NCBI GenBank assembly: GCA_934271715.1
Contig: CAKQRZ010000002.1
Coordinates: 62,001-126,000, forward strand
DNA: 64,000 nucleotides
Direction: 5' to 3'
Source of the DNA: an uncultured Alphaproteobacteria bacterium
GTDB lineage: Bacteria > Pseudomonadota > Alphaproteobacteria > RF32 > CAG-239
The notes beneath the pieces are model-generated. The model had not been told where the DNA came from. It worked only from the letters and a program-made list of their open reading frames with translations, and did no database searches. The position numbers and the translations under genes were made by a program. How positions within the stretch are numbered: the stretch's first letter is position 1; the number at the start of each line of letters is the position of its first letter. Below are positions 18,058 to 25,131 of this stretch, piece after piece.

Positions 18058-18154
18058 TTCAAGTTTCGCCGCATAATTTTCATACCAAGCAGAATATGTG
18101 TAAAAACTTCTTGACAGGGGCAAAAAAAGCGTCTATATGTTTTGCTGTCAAGAT

Positions 18155-18241
18155 GCTCTGGTGGCGGAATTGGTAGACGCGCATGCTTCAGGTGCATGTG
18201 GGAGGTCTCCCGTGGAGGTTCAAGTCCTCTTCAGAGCACCA
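18155..18241 (+). tRNA. tRNA-Leu (anticodon CAG)
   Basis: Acceptor arms GCTCTGG and TCAGAGC pair; anticodon arm CATGC-TTCAGGT-GCATG gives anticodon CAG. The long variable arm (GGGAGGTCTCCC) fits the class II structure of tRNA-Leu, and CCA is encoded at 18239-18241. Confidence 0.96.
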
Positions 18242-18246
18242 ATTAT

Positions 18247-18280
18247 AAAAAAGGCTCTTCGTTTGAAGAGGCTTTTTTTG
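18247..18280 (+). terminator. Terminator after tRNA-Leu
   Basis: Stem CTCTTC-GTTT-GAAGAG extended by A/T pairs and ending in a T-run. Confidence 0.85.
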
Positions 18281-18298
18281 TATCTGACTGTTTGCTCG

Positions 18299-19126
18299 TC
18301 AAAAAGTAAAGCTTAAAGAGCAGGCTTCGCTGCCTTTGCTGCAGGTTTTGCAGAGCCTGTCCATTTCTGCTAAAGACAAATCTTTTAGGCAGGGAATTTT
18401 GCCTCCGCAATAGGCATCGCCGTAATAGGTGGTGTTTTTGCTGCTGCCGGTGCGGTATAGCTGCGATTCGTAGACGATAGGATGCAGCTGCTGTGCAAAA
18501 TCTCTATATAAAGCAAAACATAAATTGGCAGAAAATGAATCCGAAACCTCTTTTTTATCTTGAATGCGGGTTCCGCCGATGTAAAAGTCAAAAGTTATCC
18601 GAGCTTCCGGGACGCCGTATATATTGCCGGGAGTGAAAAACAGCTGTATCAGATTGTCCAATCCGTCAGTAATTTGCCGAGAAGATTGGCGCTGCCAACT
18701 ATTCGGAATTAAGTTCAGCGATTGCGCTAAGTCAACCAAATCGGTTTGTTCATTATTTCTTTTTATGTCCGAGCTATGCTCCAGCAGCCCAAAAAGGATA
18801 TGCGTATATTCATCCATGGCTTTGTTGATTTTAAATTTCTCCATCGCCTTGGAATATCCGGCGATTCCGCCGACACTAAGAACTCCTATTATAGCTAATA
18901 CACCGAGCATTTCAATCATGGAACTACCGGTAAAACCCTCGCCCCGTGAGGGTGAGGGTAACGCCTTGGCGTCGGGTGAGGGGGACTTAAAGAACATGCA
19001 AAAGGCACTCAACCCGCGTCCCCGGCACCAGTCATTCTTGGGTTTATCCCAAGAATCTTCTCGCAACCAGCACTTATGCAATAATATGGCTAATTTATTG
19101 ACTAGATTAGAGACACGTTGCAACAA
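18299..19126 (-). CDS. Pilin-like protein C, N-terminal frame controlled by (TC)n tract
   Basis: The prepilin motif FTGSSMIEML (glycine, then glutamate at +5) leads into GVLAIIGVLSVGGIAGYSKAM. The C-terminal domain has FSANLCFALYRD, QLHPIVYE, YYGDAYCGG and the cysteine pattern C-x6-C, C-x2-C, C-S-L-S-F. The coordinates start at an in-frame TTG, but the frame is open further upstream through ILGLVPKI, RTKLTGG, GFGRKND and SANPEHLIKG to the (TC)n tract at 19298-19312. Here the tract is 15 nt, so the ATG at 19335 is out of frame (stop after 18 codons). The gene stands alone, unlike the two divergent pairs. The linker holds repeats derived from three palindrome types. Confidence 0.62.
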   Translation of the reverse strand: MLQRVSNLVNKLAILLHKCWLREDSWDKPKNDWCRGRGLSAFCMFFKSPSPDAKALPSPSRGEGFTGSSMIEMLGVLAIIGVLSVGGIAGYSKAMEKFKINKAMDEYTHILFGLLEHSSDIKRNNEQTDLVDLAQSLNLIPNSWQRQSSRQITDGLDNLIQLFFTPGNIYGVPEARITFDFYIGGTRIQDKKEVSDSFSANLCFALYRDFAQQLHPIVYESQLYRTGSSKNTTYYGDAYCGGKIPCLKDLSLAEMDRLCKTCSKGSEACSLSFTF

Positions 19127-19155
19127 GATTTTAGGTACAAGACCTAGAATGACGG
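18935..19155. repeat. Palindromic repeat mosaic in leader of pilin-like gene C
   Basis: It includes a G/C-rich element (CCCTCGCCCCGTGAGGGTGA, 18940-18959, continuing to 18987 with GCGTCGGGTGAGGG) that also occurs in gene D (29860-29901). It also includes an AGGTACAAGACCTAG hairpin remnant at about 19132-19148 related to the CCTAGG palindromes of genes B and E. All are kept in frame. Confidence 0.6.
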
Positions 19156-19295
19156 GTGCTGGAGACGCTGACTTAGTGCCGCCTGTTAATTTTGTTCTGA
19201 ATGCGTTATTACCTAAAGTATCATTTTTTCTGCCAAACCCTGCAAGAACGTGCTGAACAGCAGAAAATGTACCTTTAATCAGATGTTCAGGATTT

Positions 19296-19402
19296 GCAGA
19301 GAGAGAGAGAGACCTTTGGATTGCTTATTTTTCATCTTTCTTTCCTCTAAAATTAAGTTAATTACTGCATTTATTCTACACCAGCCTCACTCCATAAGTC
19401 AA
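19296..19402 (-). promoter_or_regulatory. Promoter, start and (TC)n tract of pilin-like gene C
   Basis: -35 TTGACT (19402-19397), 18-nt spacer, -10 TAGAAT (19378-19373), Shine-Dalgarno GAGGAAAG, ATG at 19335 encoding MKNKQSKG, then a 15-nt TC tract (19312-19298). This is one repeat unit shorter than in genes A and D, direct evidence that tract length varies among paralogues. Confidence 0.7.
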
Positions 19403-19439
19403 CCGTAAAATCAAAGTATTGGAAAATCTGAAAAATAAA

Positions 19440-19480
19440 AAAACGAGGGTTTGAACAATAGTCAAAAGCCTCGTTTTTTA
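19440..19480. terminator. Bidirectional terminator-like hairpin
   Basis: Arms AAACGAGG and CCTCGTTT with T-runs on both strands. It lies downstream of the 40-residue membrane protein gene on the minus strand. Confidence 0.75.
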
Positions 19481-19504
19481 CAGATGCATAAGTGTTAACT
19501 GCAA

Positions 19505-19627
19505 TTACAAACTTTGCTGGATGTCTTTTCTATGCTTGTTGCTTTGATACCACATAGAAATCACTCCGACAAACACTAAAATCCCGAGTCCGCCAACGGC
19601 CTCAATAACAGAAATTACACTAGCCAT
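19505..19627 (-). CDS. Small membrane protein (40 residues), unknown function
   Basis: Frame MASVISVIEAVGGLGILVFV... to ...KDIQQSL, with one strong transmembrane helix (about residues 4-26) and a basic polar tail (SNKHRK). It has its own promoter on the minus strand: TTGACA (19693-19688), 17-nt spacer, TAGCAT (19670-19665), and the terminator at 19440-19480. There is no Shine-Dalgarno; the leader is AT-rich as in the gene class described for 19805. The complete expression unit argues that it is real. Not recognised. Confidence 0.6.
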   Translation of the reverse strand: MASVISVIEAVGGLGILVFVGVISMWYQSNKHRKDIQQSL

Positions 19628-19735
19628 AACATAAATATATTTAAATTATACATAAAACAGCTTTATGCTAGCTCTACCGCGAAGTGTTGTCAACCGGTTG
19701 CACACAATTTTTTTATAAAATATTTGCCAAAAAGA

Positions 19736-19764
19736 TTGACAAATAAAAAGAACGGGGTTATAGT
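19736..19764 (+). promoter_or_regulatory. Sigma70 promoter of the gene at 19805
   Basis: TTGACA (19736-19741), 17-nt spacer, TATAGT (19759-19764). The leader contains TATTATTAACTTAAATTATT and no Shine-Dalgarno. Confidence 0.7.
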
Positions 19765-19804
19765 AACTGCATATTTTGTATTATTAACTTAAATTATTTA
19801 GATT

Positions 19805-20404
19805 ATGGATAGTGTTAAAAATCAGGCAGCTATTGCTAAGTTTATGGATCGTATCAACTATTTCTTCAAGGATACTTTATCCGCAGAGCTTAAGGAGAAG
19901 TATACTAAGATTTACGACCGCCTTGTTACCTGTCAGAACATTCCGATAGAACAGCTGGTACCGGAAATTCAGCGTATCAAGCTTGTAGCGCACGCCGCTA
20001 AGGCTGAAAATAGCCCGAATACTCATCTGGTGTTTGGCAAAAACATGCGCTATTATGCCAAGTCTAAGTGGTGCGAGCCTCTGAGCGTTGGTCCGGAGGA
20101 AAATATTCTTTTGCTTGGGACTTCTGTGCCGGAGGAAATTTCCTTGGCTAAGATTGATCCCGAAAAACTGTGCAAACTGAAAGAAATTACGGTGTACAGC
20201 GAGGGCGAACCTACTAAGTTGGGCTATAACAAGCCAAAACTGACAAAGCGGGAGATTGTTTCGCAGATTCCGGAAGACTTGCTGCCGCAGGTCTATGCCT
20301 ATGAGCTGGACTGCAGTGATCTTCAGGACTTTAACATGGTTCTGAAACATTACGGCTACAATGTGGTTCTGTACGGCAGCATTGCTGAACAAGACGAGGA
20401 TTAA
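19805..20404 (+). CDS. Protein of unknown function, Shine-Dalgarno-less class
   Basis: 199 residues, not recognised; no signal peptide or membrane helix. An N-terminal helical segment (about 1-75) precedes a mixed region with KWCEPLSVGPEENILLLG and a terminal DLQDFNMVLKHYGYNVVLYG, possibly an alpha/beta domain. Lysine is encoded mostly by AAG (for example the run GAG CTT AAG GAG AAG TAT ACT AAG), unlike nearby housekeeping genes that prefer AAA. No Shine-Dalgarno precedes the ATG. Its own promoter lies upstream and a terminator at 20423-20453. Divergent from the small membrane protein gene at 19627. Confidence 0.7.
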   Translation: MDSVKNQAAIAKFMDRINYFFKDTLSAELKEKYTKIYDRLVTCQNIPIEQLVPEIQRIKLVAHAAKAENSPNTHLVFGKNMRYYAKSKWCEPLSVGPEENILLLGTSVPEEISLAKIDPEKLCKLKEITVYSEGEPTKLGYNKPKLTKREIVSQIPEDLLPQVYAYELDCSDLQDFNMVLKHYGYNVVLYGSIAEQDED

Positions 20405-20422
20405 GCACTAATTCTTTAACTG

Positions 20423-20453
20423 AAAACACCGAGAAACTAACTCGGTGTTTTTA
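20423..20453 (+). terminator. Rho-independent terminator
   Basis: Arms AACACCGAG and CTCGGTGTT followed by T residues, 19 nt after the stop of the gene at 19805. Confidence 0.85.
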
Positions 20454-20530
20454 ATTTTAGATAAGCAGATTTTTAACTATATGTTAGGGTTTTGGCGCTA
20501 AACTTTAGGCAATTTTAGAGGAGATTAGCA

Positions 20531-21076
20531 ATGAAAAAATTGATTGTAATGCTTGGCTGTCTGGCTTTTTTGATAAGCGCATGCGATAATAAAAAAGAAG
20601 AAAATACAAATACAGAAAATACGGCGGCTCCGGCGCAGGCAGAAGCTGAGGTTCAGCAAAATGAAACTGCATCTGCTGACGAGTTATGGCAGAAAATCAG
20701 CGGCGAACCTGCAAACTTTGAAAAAGCGTTTAATCAGTTTAACGAGGTGCAGAAATATTATTTTTGCGCAGCATTTTCAGTCGGCGCTATGTCGGTTTCC
20801 AAACCGGAAACAGCCTCGGCTATGGTTAATTACTTTTTGGGGCTGGGCGTAGTAAAATACGGTCAAGGTATTGATGATTCTACATATTCGGCTTTTGATT
20901 CCGGTAAGCATATCTTTCGCTATGAGCTGGTTGTAAACGATATTTTAGATAAAAAAATCTGTGAAAACATTATGGTGGAAGCCACTCAGTTTGCCAAAGA
21001 CAACAACTATTCGGTTGAAGATTTGAATGATAAAGGCAAGCCGGAAGTTGAAAAAATCGTCAAAAAATTAAAGTAG
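20531..21076 (+). CDS. Predicted lipoprotein
   Basis: 181 residues. Signal peptide MKKLIVMLGCLAFLISAC with lipobox ISAC; the lipidated cysteine is residue 18. An acidic, glutamine/alanine-rich linker (about 20-50) leads to a helical domain containing QKYYFCAAFSVGAMSV and a charged C-terminus. The ATG follows GAGGAGATTAGCA. No known domain was recognised. A glycosyltransferase gene follows after 18 nt in the same direction. Confidence 0.75.
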   Translation: MKKLIVMLGCLAFLISACDNKKEENTNTENTAAPAQAEAEVQQNETASADELWQKISGEPANFEKAFNQFNEVQKYYFCAAFSVGAMSVSKPETASAMVNYFLGLGVVKYGQGIDDSTYSAFDSGKHIFRYELVVNDILDKKICENIMVEATQFAKDNNYSVEDLNDKGKPEVEKIVKKLK

Positions 21077-21094
21077 CGCTTAAAGGAAAAAAGC

Positions 21095-21955
21095 ATGCCT
21101 AAAATTTCTGTGTTGATGCCGGTTTATAAAACGCCGGAAGCCTATTTGAAAGCAGCTATAGAAAGCATTTTGGCGCAGACTTTCGGCGACTTTGAGTTTT
21201 TAATTTTGGACGACTGTCCGCAGGACGACCGGCAGAAAATTGTGGAATCGTACGGCGATAAACGGATAAAATATATAAAAAATCCGCAGAATATGGGGAT
21301 TTCCGCCGCCCGCAACAAGTTGATAGATTTGGCAAAAGGCGAGTATCTGGCGGTGTTTGATCATGATGATATTTCTTTGCCGCAGCGCTTTGAAAAAGAA
21401 GCCGCATATTTAGATGCCAATCCGGAGTGCGGAGTCGTCAGTTCGGCGCAAAAACTGCTGGTCGGCGGCCATGTCTGTATTTTTCCGGAAAATGATGAAG
21501 ATATTAAAAATCAGCTTTTTGTCAGATGCTGCGTTGTTCACTCGGCGGCCATGATTAGAAAGTCTGTTTTGACAGATAATAATATAAGGTATGAAAGCGA
21601 GTTTTCTCCGGCTGAAGACTATGCTCTGTGGTGCCGCCTGATGAGTAAAACTCAGTTTCATAACTTGCCGGAAGTGCTGTTTCACTACCGCAATTTCGCC
21701 GGCAACACTTCACATTTGCAAAAGCAGAAAATGGCTGATAAGACTGTGCAGGTTCAAGAATTTGTCCGCCGTGAAAATGCCAAAAGGTGGAACCGGCTGA
21801 TGCCGTATGTAAAATATGTCAGCCGTGTTAAGTTTTTGGGTGTTTCCGTGCTGAAAATCGTCCGCCGCGGCAATGAAGCTAAAGGGCTGCTGTTCGGCTT
21901 TTTGCCGCTCTATAAGACCAAAACCAAAGAAGTTTTGAAGCTTCCGAAAAAGTAA
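21095..21955 (+). CDS. Glycosyltransferase, GT2 family
   Basis: 286 residues. N-terminal GT-A domain: ISVLMPVYKTPEAYL, ILDDCPQD, NMGISAARNKLI and the DxD-type motif FDHDD (about residue 89), then SPAEDYALWCRL with the catalytic aspartate region. The C-terminal part is basic with no clear membrane helices. Probably a cytoplasmic enzyme adding sugars to LPS or another surface glycan; the acceptor is unknown. The ATG follows AAAGGAAAA. Confidence 0.85.
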   Translation: MPKISVLMPVYKTPEAYLKAAIESILAQTFGDFEFLILDDCPQDDRQKIVESYGDKRIKYIKNPQNMGISAARNKLIDLAKGEYLAVFDHDDISLPQRFEKEAAYLDANPECGVVSSAQKLLVGGHVCIFPENDEDIKNQLFVRCCVVHSAAMIRKSVLTDNNIRYESEFSPAEDYALWCRLMSKTQFHNLPEVLFHYRNFAGNTSHLQKQKMADKTVQVQEFVRRENAKRWNRLMPYVKYVSRVKFLGVSVLKIVRRGNEAKGLLFGFLPLYKTKTKEVLKLPKK

Positions 21956-21965
21956 AATAAAATAT

Positions 21966-21994
21966 TTGACAAAAAATATAAGGCACTATACTAT
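21966..21994 (+). promoter_or_regulatory. Sigma70 promoter of the gene at 22043
   Basis: TTGACA (21966-21971), 17-nt spacer, TACTAT (21989-21994), overlapped by a palindrome CACTATA...TATAGTG. The following leader of about 45 nt is nearly identical to that of the gene at 23010. Confidence 0.7.
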
Positions 21995-22042
21995 AAATAT
22001 AGTGTCTATATTTTTATGTTTCCTTTTTAATTTTTTACTATT

Positions 22043-22918
22043 ATGAAAAAAGTTTCTAATTTCGGTTTGGATGATTTTTCTATTTCAGCCGATGATTATT
22101 GCGTTATATCCACCCAAAAAGATGCAGAAGAGTTTTTTGCTCAATGTGAATTTACCGGAAAAGTTGCTTTGGAAGAGGTAACGCCTTTAGGCGCTGAACT
22201 GAATTCTGATGTAAAGCTGAAGAATGGAAAAAGCCTTGCCGATAAAAAGTTTTTATGGGTATGCCATGGCTCAGACGGCGGAATTGTGTATAGAAGTTTG
22301 TTTAAGAATGAGCTTTATTCCGATGAAATAATTTATACACAGTCAAAGCCGGTGAACACCTTGGCAATGATAATGAATAACGGAATTATCTTTATAGTCT
22401 GTCAGGATGCTCAGGGCGGGGCGATTGTCCGGGCGCTGACCATGTTATTTTGCCAGCTTTTAGTGCTGGGCATGGCGGAAATGCAAGGTATTAAGGTTAA
22501 AGACTTATACCTTGTTAAAATGCACAGAATTGCGGACAATAAGTATATCGCACCGTGCTGGAGCATTGTCTATGAAGAGAAAAATGATGACGGCGAGCTG
22601 ATTGAGGCAAATATGCTGCAGCCTGTTGATGTCAGAGATGCAGGAATATTGGATGAAATAGGCCTGAACCGTTTGAATTCTTCTATAGTCTATGAAAATG
22701 AAACTGTTGATGTCCACGGTGTTTATTATAAACTGAAAATTGATGCTGACGGCGGGCGTTATTTATTGAAAAATCCCCTGCAGGTATCCAATGCAAATGC
22801 AAAGTGGGCGGATAGCTTGGAAAGGGCAGATGTTTCGGCAAATGAGCAAAAAGCTGAAAAATCTCAAAGTTCCGGACCGGCTAAAATTATGCACTTATAT
22901 AAAAAGGGCGGGCAGTAG
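22043..22918 (+). CDS. Paralogous family 1, member 1 (unknown function)
   Basis: 291 residues, not recognised; no signal peptide. Similar along its length to the next two genes: an N-terminal segment DDYCVISTQKDAEEFF, a beta-rich part with FLWVCHGSDGGIVYRSLF, a central VRALTMLFC, then CWSIVYEEKNDDGEL, VYENETVDVHGVYYKLK. The pattern (W-[VI]-C, R-x-L-T-M, C-W-x-x-V-Y-E, E-N-E-T) recurs in member 2. No Shine-Dalgarno; the stop codon lies inside the terminator hairpin. Monocistronic. Confidence 0.7.
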   Translation: MKKVSNFGLDDFSISADDYCVISTQKDAEEFFAQCEFTGKVALEEVTPLGAELNSDVKLKNGKSLADKKFLWVCHGSDGGIVYRSLFKNELYSDEIIYTQSKPVNTLAMIMNNGIIFIVCQDAQGGAIVRALTMLFCQLLVLGMAEMQGIKVKDLYLVKMHRIADNKYIAPCWSIVYEEKNDDGELIEANMLQPVDVRDAGILDEIGLNRLNSSIVYENETVDVHGVYYKLKIDADGGRYLLKNPLQVSNANAKWADSLERADVSANEQKAEKSQSSGPAKIMHLYKKGGQ

Positions 22919-22930
22919 CTTGCCCTTTTT
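22901..22930 (+). terminator. Terminator overlapping stop codon
   Basis: Arms AAAAAGGGC and GCCCTTTTT enclose the TAG of the gene at 22043. The T-run is followed four bases later by the TTGACA of the next gene. Confidence 0.8.
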
Positions 22931-22933
22931 ATA

Positions 22934-22962
22934 TTGACAAAAAATACCGTCCGCTGTACTAT
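22934..22962 (+). promoter_or_regulatory. Sigma70 promoter of the gene at 23010
   Basis: TTGACA (22934-22939), 17-nt spacer, TACTAT (22957-22962), overlapped by the palindrome ACTATAAACATAGT. Confidence 0.7.
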
Positions 22963-23009
22963 AAACATAGTGTTTATATTTTTATGTTTCCTTTTTAATT
23001 TTTACTATT

Positions 23010-23921
23010 ATGAAAGATTTTGAATTACGTCTGGATGAATATACGGTTTCGGCTAAAGATGCCTGTATGTTTACCACGCTGAAAGAAGCTCAGCTTGCTT
23101 TTTTGCAGCAGGGAGTTTATGGTAAAGTTACGCTGGATAGAGTTTTTTATGTGGGAGATACTTTTAATCCGCTTGAAAATTCTGAAAGCGATGAAAATTC
23201 AGGAGGAATGACATTCTTTTGGATTTGCCGCAAAGACGATGGATCAGTTGCATATTTACCTTTGTTTTATGCGGATCAGGATTACGATAATTTCAGCTAT
23301 GAGGATTTGCAGCCTATTAAAACCACATCTCTGATATATAGAGATCATCGCATTTATGTAATATCTGTAGATGCTAAAGGAAGAATCTCTGTTCGGTTTT
23401 TGACTATGTACTATAGGCAGGAACAAATAGAAATTCTCTATATGCTGCAAGATATTATTCCTAAAAATATTGTTTTGGAACGCCTTTACGATACTGTAAC
23501 TGACAAATTTATTTGTTACTGCTGGAAAGTGGTATATGAAGTATCCGGCGATGAAAACAAAATTGAAGAAAAAACAGCGTTGATGCCTGTAAATATATTT
23601 GACGGTGATTTTTTAATAAAAAGAGGCACGGAAAATTTAGACGGAGAAGAAGTTTTAGAAAATGAAACTGCTGAAATTTCCGGTGTGATGTATATATTGA
23701 AAAAGACCAAACATGATAAACTTGTTTTGGCTAAGCAGAACTTGCAGATTTTGGGTAAAAAAGTTACGCAGGCTCAGCAGTATAAAAAGCACAATTCCAA
23801 AATCGTGTTATCGGATGAACAAGTGGACACAGGGTATAAACTGATTCCAAAGTATGACTCATCAGCTGTCAAAAATAAAGGGGCAACAATTATTGTTTCA
23901 CTTAAAAAAGACGGGGATTAA
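23010..23921 (+). CDS. Paralogous family 1, member 2 (unknown function)
   Basis: 303 residues, a paralogue of the gene at 22043: DACMFTTLKEAQLAFL, FFWICRKDDGSVAYLPLFY, SVRFLTMYYRQEQ, CYCWKVVYEVSGDE, LENETAEISGVMYILK. The C-terminus is lysine-rich and variable. Soluble by appearance. Same leader (TGTTTCCTTTTTAATTTTTA before the ATG), own promoter and a terminator that overlaps the stop. Conserved size and domain order suggest a duplicated family under selection; function unknown. Confidence 0.7.
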   Translation: MKDFELRLDEYTVSAKDACMFTTLKEAQLAFLQQGVYGKVTLDRVFYVGDTFNPLENSESDENSGGMTFFWICRKDDGSVAYLPLFYADQDYDNFSYEDLQPIKTTSLIYRDHRIYVISVDAKGRISVRFLTMYYRQEQIEILYMLQDIIPKNIVLERLYDTVTDKFICYCWKVVYEVSGDENKIEEKTALMPVNIFDGDFLIKRGTENLDGEEVLENETAEISGVMYILKKTKHDKLVLAKQNLQILGKKVTQAQQYKKHNSKIVLSDEQVDTGYKLIPKYDSSAVKNKGATIIVSLKKDGD

Positions 23922-23935
23922 CCTCGTCTTTTTTT
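23904..23935 (+). terminator. Terminator overlapping stop codon
   Basis: Arms AAAAAGACGGGG and CCTCGTCTTTTT around the TAA of the gene at 23010; the T-run leads directly into the next TTGACA. Confidence 0.8.
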
Positions 23936-23936
23936 G

Positions 23937-23965
23937 TTGACAAAAATAAAGCAGATAGCTAAACT
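23937..23965 (+). promoter_or_regulatory. Sigma70 promoter of the gene at 24005
   Basis: TTGACA (23937-23942), 17-nt spacer, TAAACT (23960-23965). The leader holds TTATTAACTTAATTATT. Confidence 0.65.
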
Positions 23966-24004
23966 ATAGACATAAATTTATTATTAACTTAATTATTTTT
24001 TTCT

Positions 24005-24706
24005 ATGGGAAAGATGAGCTTTTTACAGCATACTTCCAATGCGGATGCTAGCTGTATTGTATTTTGCCGCAGTCAAGCTAACTTGCTCTTGCAGGAAAGA
24101 AATCGTAAGTGCGAGGCTATTTTGCTGAAAGTCTATGACGAAGACGGCAATGTTTTCTTTGTGTGGGGAGATTATAACAAGTTTGCCTTTAAAACAACGT
24201 ATACCGCTGTTTTTGCCGGAGAAAATGAGATAATTCCGCCGATAGAAGACGCCAAACCGATTAAAGTCGGCGAAGCTTTCAGTCATTGCGACAACTACTA
24301 TGTTTTGACGCAGAATGACCGCGGAAATTTAGTGATTCGCCGTCTGAATCTTTTGTGTGAAGAAAAAATGGTGCGTCAGATATTATCTGATGAGGATGAT
24401 TTCGGCGATATTAGCGAAGTCTATTTAGCCAAGATTTATGAAATCAACGGCAGAAAACAGTTTTTGACTTTGGCTTGGGCTGTTTCTTATACCGACGGTT
24501 TTGTTACATATCTGCCGATTCTAAGCAAGGATGAAAAACTGATTTCGCAATATAATATTGCCGCCTTGCTCAAAGAACGCGCCGTTTCGCATCTGCCAAT
24601 TAAACTGCATGAGATGTACTATACGCCGATGCGCGATGTACTGGGCAAATGGCATATTGAATGCAGCAAAGAGCTGAGGCTGGTGCCGATGTATGGAGTA
24701 AAATAG
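24005..24706 (+). CDS. Paralogous family 1, member 3, shorter (unknown function)
   Basis: 233 residues. It keeps the family order: ASCIVFCRSQANLLL, FFVWGDYNKF, LVIRRLNLLCEE, LTLAWAVSYTDGFVTYLPIL and MYYTPMRD near the end, but lacks the longer C-terminus of the other two. The three genes are tandem, each with its own promoter and terminator and without a Shine-Dalgarno, so they probably arose by duplication of whole expression cassettes. Confidence 0.68.
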   Translation: MGKMSFLQHTSNADASCIVFCRSQANLLLQERNRKCEAILLKVYDEDGNVFFVWGDYNKFAFKTTYTAVFAGENEIIPPIEDAKPIKVGEAFSHCDNYYVLTQNDRGNLVIRRLNLLCEEKMVRQILSDEDDFGDISEVYLAKIYEINGRKQFLTLAWAVSYTDGFVTYLPILSKDEKLISQYNIAALLKERAVSHLPIKLHEMYYTPMRDVLGKWHIECSKELRLVPMYGVK

Positions 24707-24721
24707 CTATTGTCTTTAATT

Positions 24722-24757
24722 AAACAGCGGGGAGGGGAGTCTCTTCGCTGTTTTTTT
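24722..24757 (+). terminator. Rho-independent terminator
   Basis: Arms AAACAGCG and CGCTGTTT followed by a T-run, 16 nt after the stop of the gene at 24005. Confidence 0.8.
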
Positions 24758-24772
24758 ATGGCTTTGCTTTTT

Positions 24773-24890
24773 ATATTCCCGTACGGGAATATATTGAGAC
24801 AAATTATATGTATTTAGCTATTTTATTACCGAACGGGAATAAAACTTGACTTTTAGCAAAATTTAAGCTATATTTTTCCCGTACGGTAAT
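24773..24890 (+). promoter_or_regulatory. hipBA promoter with three operator palindromes
   Basis: Operators: a perfect palindrome centred on CCCGTACGGG (24773-24792), ATTACCGAACGGGAAT (24825-24840) and TTCCCGTACGGTAA (24876-24890). Promoter: TTGACT (24846-24851), 17-nt spacer, TATATT (24869-24874). The second operator ends just upstream of the -35 and the third starts just after the -10, as expected for autorepression by the HipB-like protein. Confidence 0.82.
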
Positions 24891-24903
24891 AGAAAGGGCT
24901 AAA

Positions 24904-25131
24904 ATGAAAGAAATTAAAATTACAAATTCTAAAGCTCTGGGGGCGGAAATTCGTTTTTCCCGCAAACAGCAGGAGCTGACGCAAATGGAGCTGTCACGCT
25001 TGGCAAACACCGGCGTGCGCTTTATCAGCGATTTGGAAAACGGCAAGCCCGATGTGAGTTTGTCCAAGCTGCTTTCGGTGGTTTACGCGCTTGGCTTGGA
25101 ACTCCGCATCGTAAATAAATGGAGCGACTGA
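24904..25131 (+). CDS. hipB: HipB-like antitoxin, XRE family HTH regulator
   Basis: 75 residues. Helix-turn-helix of the XRE family at about residues 12-65 (GAEIRFSRKQQELTQMELSRLA, VRFISDLENGKPDVSLSKLL). HipB proteins bind their operators as dimers, neutralise HipA kinase and repress the operon. Three palindromic operators upstream support autoregulation. The stop codon overlaps the hipA start (TGATG). Confidence 0.9.
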   Translation: MKEIKITNSKALGAEIRFSRKQQELTQMELSRLANTGVRFISDLENGKPDVSLSKLLSVVYALGLELRIVNKWSD

